Below, piece by piece: positions 11,901 to 17,365 of a stretch of 41,753 nucleotides of DNA. The DNA is from Lachnospira sp. UBA2821 (lineage in GTDB: Bacteria > Bacillota > Clostridia > Lachnospirales > Lachnospiraceae). The translations under genes and the position numbers were made by a program. How positions within the stretch are numbered: the first letter of the stretch is position 1; the number at the start of each line of letters is the position of its first letter. The notes under the pieces were generated by a model. The model was not told the DNA's origin. It did no database searches and worked only from the letters and a program-made list of their open reading frames with translations. The DNA is taken from contig DEGR01000037.1 of assembly GCA_002351535.1 (NCBI GenBank), forward strand, positions 1 to 41,753, read 5' to 3'.

Positions 11901-12293
11901 ACTGTGCCATGTACTTCTGTCATTTCTGTTGCTGCCACGTCCGCCTGCACTCCACGAATTCCACTGTGTGCTTTTATCCGGACTCAGACGGTTAAATGTA
12001 ACATTATATGTAGTGGACGGAACCCTCCCACTCCATGTGGTGCCGTCGTCCTTATGCATGATATAATGTTCATGTCCCTCTGTATTATCTACCAGCTCTA
12101 TTACCGCGTTATCATTGCCTATCCAATGCTGCGCCGTATCATCCTTTAAATATATTGTGGTATATGTTGTAGATGCTTCTACCGAACGGGCTAATCCTTC
12201 CAGCCCCAGACTTGTAAATAAGACTGCTATTGATAATGCTATTGATAAGATTCTCCTATATAATCTATACTTCTTCCCTGTAAGTTTATCCAT
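2910..12293 (-). CDS. Giant secreted Rhs/YD-repeat polymorphic toxin with nuclease-like tip
   Basis: The start at ATG 12293 (3,127 residues) is chosen for its AAGGAG and for the signal peptide right after it (K/R-rich residues 1-14, hydrophobic 15-31, cleavage near VEA-ST at 40). Approximate domains are: putative VWA-like halves at 530-597 and 790-880 separated by a lectin-like beta module (598-785), Ig/cadherin-like repeats (1100-1700), an Rhs start block (about 1720), a YD-repeat shell with dozens of YxYDxxGN units, and the core end GLYYLRARYM. After DPQGLW (about 2932) comes a variable tip of about 194 residues. D2983, E2994 and K2996 in the tip fit a PD-(D/E)xK nuclease core (VDIID-x7-EIK), with a KQVGMYLGY helix behind. 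The last 30 or so residues are hydrophobic. Like WapA of Bacillus it should be exported by Sec and deliver its tip to rivals. No LPXTG or LXG motif is seen. Confidence 0.85.
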   Translation of the reverse strand: MDKLTGKKYRLYRRILSIALSIAVLFTSLGLEGLARSVEASTTYTTIYLKDDTAQHWIGNDNAVIELVDNTEGHEHYIMHKDDGTTWSGRVPSTTYNVTFNRLSPDKSTQWNSWSAGGRGSNRNDRSTWHSTYHATVPEHGYWDGQAEYEEGFHEGDVIYLDYYEFDSWEISDALFYVNFTDAVKSECNGADINIGSADESKYSPVLLDDEIEEQVYTYTVTAEDEGATKLRFWRGNDSTLWNYSVTLSYTDYQAGNNCVKVQGWNDKGYVCPYVPRRHVPVFDTLELNVTGNKKVNRKITLDFNIQGETQYLNTQDTQINIVRVDSDGNEIPDDNEASHVFDDNATEWNHRELIFRRSGTYKITAVATDGVDNFTDEKIINIAEDNPPVAGMNLVNTDTDKVMGEDDFFVRNSQGILNLDIRDESVCEVGDEIASRHCTVYYDANNNGEYEEDEIIHEASGNDTALSQSYDKVGKYMVILGVQETYTDTIPGLITDSDYLKAEVEKEFEIVNQAPSSSMSVKKSKTADIIFTVGSADRDTLSGYAEASEKVKDRLEEQGIEANVSTVSTSALTATDTFAWKEYDHRNMQEWVYPPREKHIDIYEKDIKMTGYYMGPYKDFLYVEDKNPSKKIFEFDIKRDYSDWHSMEGGGFLINTLVSDESNVIEGYCVLITKEGLKIVQINKTPLDNFRNGAYNNVQQAGKLLKTFYIEDLYEEHHIKIVVDKNIVTVYDGDKILVDEYVLPDDGIDEYGYGPITSHISHDCRQQSYFTFKNIMMQTVTGQSLSDVVNNHEWTPGENHYVINLSSASVPELSDNDRMSDVSAALISNNVSFYGIGNGTTVNQYNELSNTIDGAGQNIELTGDVSVEDAVEGIVSSITADINSKNYDIEYTIASDEKVEYTDTYSDPEGDDKGEEAWTYEYNPSVFGSDVSGIGTGDIRILNYTSPITIFENTGAYTISHKASDDVTKGNDCLSDYSLWSDEDSYKKLILSHHRPAADISVAATQSKDDSNICLVNVQYSSYDDDHRDDESNGIRKEEFYYKEIGDSRWTSGRFPASVTMGTTYLVKYVVTDMEGTKSRPKVVAVKTNEAREYVEPEDINPPTVKLDVSDTTVEVGNVFYVEASAEDDYGITEFAIRHGDEEIGTTYGRFECSADEPGEYVITVSATDIGGNTVTDTKTVNIIDSSDVTPPVIDITSPSDGSISGDTDIIGTIRDDRKLKSYKVTRTGTAAGDGEEPEPEVIAEGTEEVTDGVIATIVTEETDGQIFRYDITAEDMAGHTATVTLTVRITEDTVDTTAPEAVITDIVPDPENAAVSVYGTVSDKTSLAEYTLYVENSDASGQNEPERILIGSGNENITDGILGTIHTEDIAGGTYVLTLKAKDTKGNTCENEARFTYVKGTSGDVIEVDEDINAPVIAADVTAGISDRGLNLVLKGTIDDENLASYSVVTGKADEEGNIPDKINIGSGTEPVYDAAIAEYTYPEYGTGEYKVIVTARDMAGNERTTAYTVAINSKGLIDNGYNGDDAAGRVNLILSKTTANVGETVRGYIAYPETATQVKVTADSADVVINGRTAQITSDVPGEVCVTLSAVVDGETKNITKTVRFFDNSDSVHPTADFISPESDSEINTKTDIYATINDETSLAYYRLEYKLNGTDEYHELATGTESVECTKIGELDTTLLINGSYTLRITAVDNGGNRTFVERIVNVTGDLKVGNMSLGFNDITASVSGVSMAVNRYYDSRNKSSGDFGTGWTLGMQSVTLTESSDINTGYEMIQSGFGFSTKYQIIQTVNHDITVSYGNGTSDKFTVVLTPSQQALIPIYETNVRFVCQTSKNVRLELEGDNSALVYGNQIVFEDYEQIENHSYILTKEDGTQLYISPKYGLTKVVDANGNYVTVNKNGFNHSDGNGILFERDMNGRVTKAVEKNKNGDIVTSVSYVYNDYNDLIMTVDDTGRTVTYSYDNKHNLIEITDPSGKAVARNEYDDEGRLIATIDSEGCRVEYEHNIDGKTEVVKDRLGNSTVYYYDDNGNILKTIDSKNNVIENTYDEDNNLLTKKDALGFVESYTYDDNGHPESYTDKNGNITYYSYNEFGQVTEQINADGTKNYMTYDSSGNMLSESDKAGNIISYAYDTKGNLTQETDVNGNCINYTFDEEGNISSYKDFEGNVTSYIYDVKGNVTQEKIIYADTGHSSITEYEYDQYGNKTATYNNGLLVGSSTYDINGNVIIENDENGNMTEYEYYNSGNIKKIIDSNGYTEEFTYDLNGNKTSYTDKEGNVTNYIYDTLGRVTNIGYANGTSENYVYNGRGEVTQYTNKLGLVESYFYDANGNKIEKTNPISGTIKYSYDSMNQVIEMKDANEAVTKYEYDINGNQTKVTYADNTFEEYKYDNSLNKISYKDREGKEYKYSYDVCGNLISVTDSKDNVTKYKYDSAGNRISEIDANNNETTYTYDSNGNLISKTLPGGQSNTYHYNIYNKLDYAIDYNGNKTTYTYLANGKLKKIESQTGEYKEYEYYDNGTVKSVTTENGIESYSWNNGKLTSKTDVNNESLVYTYDVCDNVKSITSSEGTLIYSYDQLERLKSVTDYNGRVTCYEYDNNGNLIKEILSNGVVTEYEYNNLSELTKVLTTNEADEVISSYTYELGASGERNKVTDNNGNVIEYSYDDSYQLTKEKITSAEGQVSITQYTYDAVGNRTSMNKNGTITNYFYDVNNQLIREGNILYTYDANGNLKTKTDETCVTAYDYNSYNQLVDVAVNGISMVSYKYDTSGNRVYKKTTDAEDRFVFDTNREISQIVTKKTQSDTDIDVYKYVYGDKLISQEVDEQISYYLIDGQLSIRKLIDNSGNVTDNYEYDAFGNLTSSTGTTNNEFLYTSQQHDSKTGLYYLRARYMNPENGRFISRDFYDGNVFEPRTLHKYSYVSNDPVNNYDPQGLWMQKVIQGILAHRFINIKYIIDHPNNIVNRDRKYGGIVGPNGRIRKYVDIIDYTTGEIYEIKPHDGVKNGAKQVGMYLGYILDYHQRGQYFESQSWRLGSSWPKVKQLYPWPLGGSISFWLKEDGLIYYEVDRDNLKEYCKAYAWNMLKMPEFDVGYVDQYAVIMMLAASLPALISLVNQARMVDLTLSCVFI

Positions 12294-12321
12294 ATTTTCT
12301 CCTTTTCCAATCATGTATTTT

Positions 12322-12338
12322 CCCTGTATACTACAGGG
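12322..12338. promoter_or_regulatory. Perfect 7-3-7 palindrome in the rhs leader
   Basis: CCCTGTA-tac-TACAGGG lies in the untranslated leader of rhs, about 20 bases upstream of its ribosome binding site. It could be an operator or an RNA hairpin that affects translation. No regulator can be assigned. Confidence 0.4.
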
Positions 12339-12414
12339 TGTTCCGTCTTCTAGAAAAGATTTTATGGATAAACCATATAGCAACACCTTAATAAATGCAT
12401 ACTAACTCCCCCTT

Positions 12415-12443
12415 ATTATACTCGCTTCAAACTAAGCCTCCAA
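12415..12443 (-). promoter_or_regulatory. Sigma-A-type promoter of rhs
   Basis: On the minus strand TTGGAG (12438-12443) is followed by a 17-base spacer and TATAAT (12415-12420). Transcription would start near 12408 and give a leader of about 115 bases before the rhs ATG. Between this promoter and the tmRNA terminator (12444-12528) I see nothing else. Confidence 0.65.
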
Positions 12444-12528
12444 CTCAATTAAATCCAAGTATAACAGTATGATCAAAAAAAAGCAAGAATTACTTCTATG
12501 CGGTCAAGGTACCAACTAAGAATTAAAA

Positions 12529-12579
12529 CACAAAAATAACGACACTGTATATCACTTCTGTAACATACAATGCCGTTAT
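12529..12579 (-). terminator. Terminator of tmRNA
   Basis: On the minus strand ATAACGGCATTGTAT pairs with ATACAGTGTCGTTAT (12536-12579, 14-base loop) through 15 positions when two G-U pairs are counted, followed by TTTTTGTGTTTT. The pairing is clean only as minus-strand RNA, which fixes the direction: it ends the ssrA transcript. Confidence 0.75.
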
Positions 12580-12660
12580 CTTTATTCTCTTCAATACACC
12601 AAACAAAATATATTTTTTGTATACGATAATATCACATACAATACTCGACTTGTTCAGCTT

Positions 12661-13006
12661 TAGTGGAGCTGAGGGGAATCGAACCCCTGTCCGAAATTCC
12701 ATTCATTACAGCATCTCCCATCACAGTCATTCATTTAACATTCCCTCCCCGGTACATCGAATGACAGATTTACCGGCTCAGTAGCTTCATAATTCTTCCA
12801 ATGTCTCAAAGCTTTGACAAAGAAGTTCCCCGCAAAGTCGATGCCAGATTCTTAAGCAGCAGGTGACTTAAGGCTGACAGCTGCAACTAGGCAGCGTAAG
12901 CTAAATTTTCGTTAGCGTTTATATTTATTTTCTAAGTTTTAACGTGGTCCTAGTCCACGGATGGCTTCTATAACTTCAAAAACCCCGTCGAAACCAGTAC
13001 AACCCC
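12661..13006 (-). ncRNA. ssrA: tmRNA (transfer-messenger RNA)
   Basis: The 5' end GGGGTTG (13006-13000) pairs with CAGCTCC near the 3' end (12665-12671) to form the alanyl acceptor stem. The TPsiC arm AGGGG-TTCGATT-CCCCT and the conserved GGTTTCGACGGGG are present. The tag frame reads GCT AAC GAA AAT TTA GCT TAC GCT GCC TAG, giving ANENLAYAA, a normal Firmicutes degradation tag. The genome has CTA where CCA would be, so the CCA end must be added after transcription. It works with SmpB, encoded about 100 bases upstream, to rescue ribosomes stalled on broken mRNA. RNase P is expected to trim the roughly 30-base 5' leader. Confidence 0.95.
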
Positions 13007-13044
13007 GAGTTATACTGATAGTGTTATTCACTAACGTACTGCAT

Positions 13045-13073
13045 ATAATACTACTTTACTTATAACAAGTCAA
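13045..13073 (-). promoter_or_regulatory. Promoter of tmRNA
   Basis: TTGACT (13068-13073), a 17-base spacer and TATTAT (13045-13050) on the minus strand. It gives ssrA its own transcription in addition to any read-through from smpB. Confidence 0.65.
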
Positions 13074-13105
13074 GAAATATTTACGATTAATTTTCCTAAC
13101 GAATT

Positions 13106-13573
13106 TCATCCTAAGTTTCTTACCTTAAAATCTCTTTCAGCTTCACGTCTCTGGTCTTTCTTCATTATATCATTACGTTTGTCATATAACTTTTTACCCT
13201 TTGCAAGTCCTATCTCTACTTTAACCAGACTCCCTTTGAAGTATACCTGCAAAGGTACTAAAGTATAACCTTTTTCTGAAATTTTTCCTGAAATTTTATT
13301 AATCTCATATTTATGAAGCATGAGTTTTTTTACTCTTAATGGGTCTTTATTAAATATATTTCCCTTTTCATATGGACTGATATGCATTCCATATATATAT
13401 ACTTCTCCATTTTCTATTCTTACAAATGATTCTTTAACACTGCATTTTCCCATTCTTAAAGATTTTACTTCAGTACCATGCAGACATATTCCTGCTTCAT
13501 ACTTTTCTTCAATAAAATAGTCATGATATGCCTTTTTGTTATTAGATATTAATTTTATTGATTCCTTTGCCAC
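13106..13573 (-). CDS. smpB: SsrA-binding protein SmpB
   Basis: The 155-residue product matches SmpB in length and sequence. The N-terminal part contains NKKAYHDYFIEEKYEAGI and LHGTEVKSLR, the middle has EVYIYGMHISPYEKGN, and the basic tail (KKDQRREAERDFK) is the helix that enters the ribosomal mRNA channel. It binds tmRNA and places it in the A site of stalled ribosomes. The start is GTG with AAAGGA upstream, five bases after the rnr stop, so it is co-transcribed with rnr. The tmRNA gene follows directly, the classical Firmicutes order. Confidence 0.95.
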   Translation of the reverse strand: MAKESIKLISNNKKAYHDYFIEEKYEAGICLHGTEVKSLRMGKCSVKESFVRIENGEVYIYGMHISPYEKGNIFNKDPLRVKKLMLHKYEINKISGKISEKGYTLVPLQVYFKGSLVKVEIGLAKGKKLYDKRNDIMKKDQRREAERDFKVRNLG

Positions 13574-13578
13574 AATGC

Positions 13579-15795
13579 TTATTTCCTTTCTACCCCTGTA
13601 TTTTTTCCTTCCTCTGTTTTAACTTTCTCTGCTTTTCTTTCCTCTTCCATTTCTTCCTCTGCTTTTTCTTCAATGTCGGCAAATTCAAAGTCTATCTGTC
13701 TTAACATCTTATCAGCAGCAAGTACCCTTATCCTTACTTTCTGTCCTAACTTGTAGACATTCTTTGTAGCTTCACCTACTAACTCGTACTTTTCTTCATC
13801 ATAGTAATAATAGTCGTCTTTTATGGATGATATTCTGACCATTCCTTCTATAGTATTAGGCAGCTCTACATACATTCCCCAGCTTGTCATTCCGGATATT
13901 ACTCCTTCGTATTCTTCACCAATTCTGTCTGCCATATACTCCGTCATCTTAAGCTTATCTGTATCTCTCTCTGCTTCATCAGCTCTTCTCTCTGCTGCAC
14001 TTGTAAGTTCTGCAACTCCCGGAAGAATTGAATTATAATGCTTAATTCTTTTTTCCTTAAGTCCACCATGCAGATTTTCTTTAATAATTCTGTGTATCTG
14101 TAGGTCAGGATACCTTCTAATTGGTGATGTGAAATGACAATAATATTTTGTTGCGAGTCCAAAATGTCCTGCACATGTCGTAAGATATTTGGCCTGTTTC
14201 ATTGAACGCAATGTAATTCTGCTTATGAGTGCTTCTTCCGGTGTTCCTTCTATTCTCTTTAATAACTTCTGCAATTCTTTAGGATGAATATTGTCTTTCC
14301 CCATCTTTATACCATACCCGAAATTATTAATAAATGCTTCTAATTTCAATATTTTCTCTTCATCAGGTGTCTCATGTGTCCTGTATAAAAATGGAAGTTC
14401 CTGCCAGAAATAGTCTTCGGCAATCGTTTCATTTGCTGCAAGCATAAAATCTTCTATAAGCATGTTTGCTGCATTTCTCTCGTACGGCTTTATCTCAACA
14501 GGTTTTCCTTTCTCGTCTAGAATAATCTTACTTTCCGGAAAATCAAAATCTATAGCCCCACGTTTCTTACGATTGTTCCTTAAAAGTGCTGATAATTCAG
14601 CCATGAGATTAAACATTGGGACTAATTCTTTATATTTTTCAGATTCAGTCTCGTCATTTTCACCGATAATCTTCCATACACTTGTATAGCTCATTCTCCT
14701 GTTAACTCTTATAACCGTTTCAGCTATCTTGTGACCAATAATATTACCTTTAGAGTCAATATCCATAATACAGCTAAGAGCGAGTCTGTCTAACCCTTCA
14801 TTAAGCGAACATATTCCATTCGAAAGCTTATGAGGAAGCATTGGAATAACCCTGTCTACAAGATATACACTTGTTCCACGTTTTAGTGCCTCTTTATCTA
14901 GTGGTGAATTCTCTTTTACATAATTGGTTACATCAGCTATATGAACACCAAGTGTATATTTTCCATCTTCTTTCGTAAGTGATATGGCATCATCAAGGTC
15001 TTTTGCATCTTCACCATCAATAGTTACAGTCTGCCACTCTCTCAAGTCAAGCCGCCCTCCTATATCTTTGGATGTAACCTCGTCAGGAATAGAATCAAGT
15101 TCTTTTATAACTCCATCAGGAAATTCAAGTGGTATCTTCTGTTCTTTAATTATAGACATTATATCTGTTCCAGGGTCATCTATATGTCCTATAATTTCTT
15201 TAACCACGCCCTCCGGCTTTTTATTTTTACTTCCGTAATCTTTAATCTCAACTACGACTTTATGTCCGTCAACAGCTCCCTTTGATTTTTCAATCGGTAT
15301 GAATATATCTTTCGAATATTTATTATTATCCGGTTTGACAAAACCAAAATTCTTTGACTTCTGGTATATTCCAACAAGTTCTGTAACATTGTGTTCGAGA
15401 ATTTTAATTATTTCACCTTCACGTCTTCTTCCACTCCTTGAACTTCTGAGAACTACCTGAACCTTATCACCATGCATTGCACAATTAGTTGCATTCTCCG
15501 GAATAAATATATCTTCCGTTTCACCATCAATAACCACGAAGCCGAATCCACGTGCATTTCCCTCATATGTTCCAATTAGAATATTTCCACTTGGCTTGCC
15601 ATACTTTCCTTTCTTAGATACACTTATTTTGCCTTCAGACAGAAGCTCATCCAATACTTCCTGAAGTTCATGCCGATTTTCCTTCGGAACATTAAGTAAT
15701 ATTGCAATTTCCTTGACCTTCATTGGTATATATCCCGGTGAGTTAATTATATCCAGAATAATTTGTTTTCGTTCTTCGAGTAACTTTTTCTCCAT
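13579..15795 (-). CDS. rnr: Ribonuclease R
   Basis: This is a 3'-to-5' processive exoribonuclease of the RNase II/RNB family that degrades structured RNA and takes part in tmRNA-linked decay. The order is an N-terminal winged-helix/OB region, cold-shock-type OB domains (GNARGFGFVVIDG; SKNFGFVKPDN), the RNB catalytic domain with TIDGEDAKDLDDAIS, whose aspartates bind the metal ions, and a C-terminal S1 domain (EEYEGVISGMTSWGMYVEL). A Lys/Glu-rich tail ends the protein. I use the ATG at 15795 (738 residues), which has AGGGTGG five bases upstream; a GTG nine bases earlier overlaps that site. It is transcribed together with smpB. Confidence 0.95.
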   Translation of the reverse strand: MEKKLLEERKQIILDIINSPGYIPMKVKEIAILLNVPKENRHELQEVLDELLSEGKISVSKKGKYGKPSGNILIGTYEGNARGFGFVVIDGETEDIFIPENATNCAMHGDKVQVVLRSSRSGRRREGEIIKILEHNVTELVGIYQKSKNFGFVKPDNNKYSKDIFIPIEKSKGAVDGHKVVVEIKDYGSKNKKPEGVVKEIIGHIDDPGTDIMSIIKEQKIPLEFPDGVIKELDSIPDEVTSKDIGGRLDLREWQTVTIDGEDAKDLDDAISLTKEDGKYTLGVHIADVTNYVKENSPLDKEALKRGTSVYLVDRVIPMLPHKLSNGICSLNEGLDRLALSCIMDIDSKGNIIGHKIAETVIRVNRRMSYTSVWKIIGENDETESEKYKELVPMFNLMAELSALLRNNRKKRGAIDFDFPESKIILDEKGKPVEIKPYERNAANMLIEDFMLAANETIAEDYFWQELPFLYRTHETPDEEKILKLEAFINNFGYGIKMGKDNIHPKELQKLLKRIEGTPEEALISRITLRSMKQAKYLTTCAGHFGLATKYYCHFTSPIRRYPDLQIHRIIKENLHGGLKEKRIKHYNSILPGVAELTSAAERRADEAERDTDKLKMTEYMADRIGEEYEGVISGMTSWGMYVELPNTIEGMVRISSIKDDYYYYDEEKYELVGEATKNVYKLGQKVRIRVLAADKMLRQIDFEFADIEEKAEEEMEEERKAEKVKTEEGKNTGVERK

Positions 15796-15888
15796 ATATA
15801 CCACCCTGCTTTCCTCAATACTATCAGAATCATCAATCTAATAACTAATATACCGGTTCTGATGCTACACACATATATTTATACAATA

Positions 15889-15917
15889 ATTATACCCCAA
15901 ATACTGTTATAAGTCAC
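15889..15917 (-). promoter_or_regulatory. Promoter of rnr-smpB
   Basis: GTGACT (15912-15917), a 17-base spacer and TATAAT (15889-15894) on the minus strand, just downstream of the secG terminator. The leader to the rnr ATG would be about 88 bases. Confidence 0.55.
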
Positions 15918-15958
15918 TAAAAAAATACCATATCATTAGTAATAATGACATGGTATTT
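15917..15958 (-). terminator. Terminator of secG
   Basis: Arms at 15923-15938 and 15943-15958 (AAATACCAT and ATGGTATTT outer parts, one internal mismatch, GTAA loop), followed on the minus strand by seven T. It separates secG from rnr. Confidence 0.75.
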
Positions 15959-15972
15959 GTATGTTTAAAGTC

Positions 15973-16209
15973 TTATAGATATTTACAATTAAGTACAACT
16001 GCTAAAACAAGGAATAAAACAGCAAGAATTTTTGTTGCTTTTTCAAGAGCTCCTTCCATCGAACGCCCTTTATTTTTTCCCCAGTATGTATCTGCAGCAC
16101 CGCTTATAGCTCCCGTAAGACCTGAAGACTTACTTTCCTGCATAAGTACAATAACAGTTAAAACCAAACCTATAATAACAAAAACAATTGTTAATATTGT
16201 TTTAATCAC
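15973..16209 (-). CDS. secG: Preprotein translocase subunit SecG
   Basis: The start is the GTG at 16209 with a perfect AGGAGG seven bases upstream; it gives 78 residues, the normal SecG size, whereas the upstream ATG at 16275 would add an unlikely hydrophobic extension. Two membrane helices (about 2-24 and 57-76) flank a cytoplasmic loop with the SecG signature QESKSSGLTGAISGAADTYWG. SecG is the small accessory subunit of the SecYEG channel. The rhs product, the lipoprotein and other exported proteins here would use that channel. It has its own terminator. Confidence 0.92.
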   Translation of the reverse strand: MIKTILTIVFVIIGLVLTVIVLMQESKSSGLTGAISGAADTYWGKNKGRSMEGALEKATKILAVLFLVLAVVLNCKYL

Positions 16210-16265
16210 GATTACACCTCCTATAAGACTAATATTACATATGATTTCACAAATCAACAGATAGT

Positions 16266-16294
16266 ATTCTATCATATAATAAGAAAATGCACAA
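16266..16294 (-). promoter_or_regulatory. Weak candidate promoter of secG
   Basis: TTGTGC (16289-16294), 17 bases and TAGAAT (16266-16271) on the minus strand. The -10 is good and the -35 poor; a second possibility (TTGATT, 17 bases, TATTAG) lies slightly downstream. Confidence 0.3.
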
Positions 16295-16307
16295 GTAAAT
16301 TTTATAA

Positions 16308-17279
16308 TTAATCTCTATCTATAAGCATATGATAAAAGTCAAGATATTTTGTATCATTTTCTTTTGTAGCTGCAATAGCTGTTCTTGGATGCTGATCTGT
16401 AAGTCCTGTAAGAAGATATGGAATATCATATCCCCAAGTACATTCCTTTCTGAGGTCAACCATATAATTCTCCATAAATTTAAGAATTGGAGCAAGTTTA
16501 TAATCCGGATTCTTTAAAAATCCTACTATTGCCTCTAATGCACAGTTTCCTGCTCCTCTTCCCATTCCACATACTGTTGCATCTAAGAAGCTCGCACCTG
16601 TTGCAAGTGCTTCAATAGTATTTGCAAATGCACACTGCTGATTGTTATGGGCATGGATACCGATTTTCTTACCATATTTTTCAGCTATCTCAAGGTAAGT
16701 ATCAGATATTCTTCTTACCTGCTCAGGATATAATGAACCATAGCTGTCTACTACGTATATTGCGTCAACCGGTGTTTTTCCGAGTAACTCAAGAGCATAT
16801 TTAACATCTGCTTCCTGTGCATTAGATATAGCCATAATGTTACATGTTGTCTCATATCCCTTTTTGTTTGCATCTTCTATCATTGCAATAGCCTCAGGCA
16901 TTGTATTGATATATGTTGCAACTCTTATCAGGTCAACAGCACTGTCGTTTCTGTCAATAATATCTTTTTTGTAATCACATCTTCCAACGTCAGCCATAAT
17001 AGAAAGTTTAAGATTAGTATCATTATCTCCAACGATTGCTCTTATATCATCTTCATTACAGAACTTCCATTTTCCGAATTTATTTACATCAAACTGCTCT
17101 TTATCTGCTCTATATCCAAGCTCCATATAATCGATTCCGGCTTTTACGTTCATCTCATATAAAGCTTTAACAAACTCATCTGTAAAATAAAAATCATTTA
17201 CAAGACCACCATCACGGATAGTGGCATCAAGTACTCTTACATCTTCTCTCACTGTTAATAAATCACCTTTTTGTTTCAT
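16308..17279 (-). CDS. HMGL-like (DRE-TIM) aldolase-family protein
   Basis: The 323-residue TIM-barrel protein belongs to the pyruvate carboxyltransferase/HMG-CoA-lyase superfamily. The start motif VLDATIRDGG gives the catalytic Arg-Asp and a metal-binding Asp, and GIHAHNNQ supplies the two metal-binding histidines. GMGRGAGNC is also typical of the 4-hydroxy-2-oxovalerate aldolase branch. No acetaldehyde dehydrogenase partner (DmpF/MhpF type) is nearby, so the substrate is uncertain. Similar stand-alone 'aldolase catalytic domain' proteins occur in polysaccharide and other accessory loci of anaerobes. It has its own promoter, and the ATG at 17279 is preceded by AAAGGAG. Confidence 0.85.
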   Translation of the reverse strand: MKQKGDLLTVREDVRVLDATIRDGGLVNDFYFTDEFVKALYEMNVKAGIDYMELGYRADKEQFDVNKFGKWKFCNEDDIRAIVGDNDTNLKLSIMADVGRCDYKKDIIDRNDSAVDLIRVATYINTMPEAIAMIEDANKKGYETTCNIMAISNAQEADVKYALELLGKTPVDAIYVVDSYGSLYPEQVRRISDTYLEIAEKYGKKIGIHAHNNQQCAFANTIEALATGASFLDATVCGMGRGAGNCALEAIVGFLKNPDYKLAPILKFMENYMVDLRKECTWGYDIPYLLTGLTDQHPRTAIAATKENDTKYLDFYHMLIDRD

Positions 17280-17333
17280 AATTCTAAACTCCTTTGTCTC
17301 TTTAACGCTTTAAAGCATTTATGCATGTTCTGT

Positions 17334-17362
17334 ATAATAACACATTATTTCAAAAAATGCAA
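17334..17362 (-). promoter_or_regulatory. Promoter of the HMGL-like aldolase gene
   Basis: TTGCAT (17357-17362), a 17-base spacer and TATTAT (17334-17339) on the minus strand, in the gap after gpmI. Confidence 0.6.
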
Positions 17363-17365
17363 GTA

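Noticed and set aside
13944..14174. Second minus-strand frame inside rnr (76 codons), and similar small frames in trpS, thiC and aroD
   Set aside because: They lie wholly inside strongly conserved genes in another frame and show no recognisable protein.
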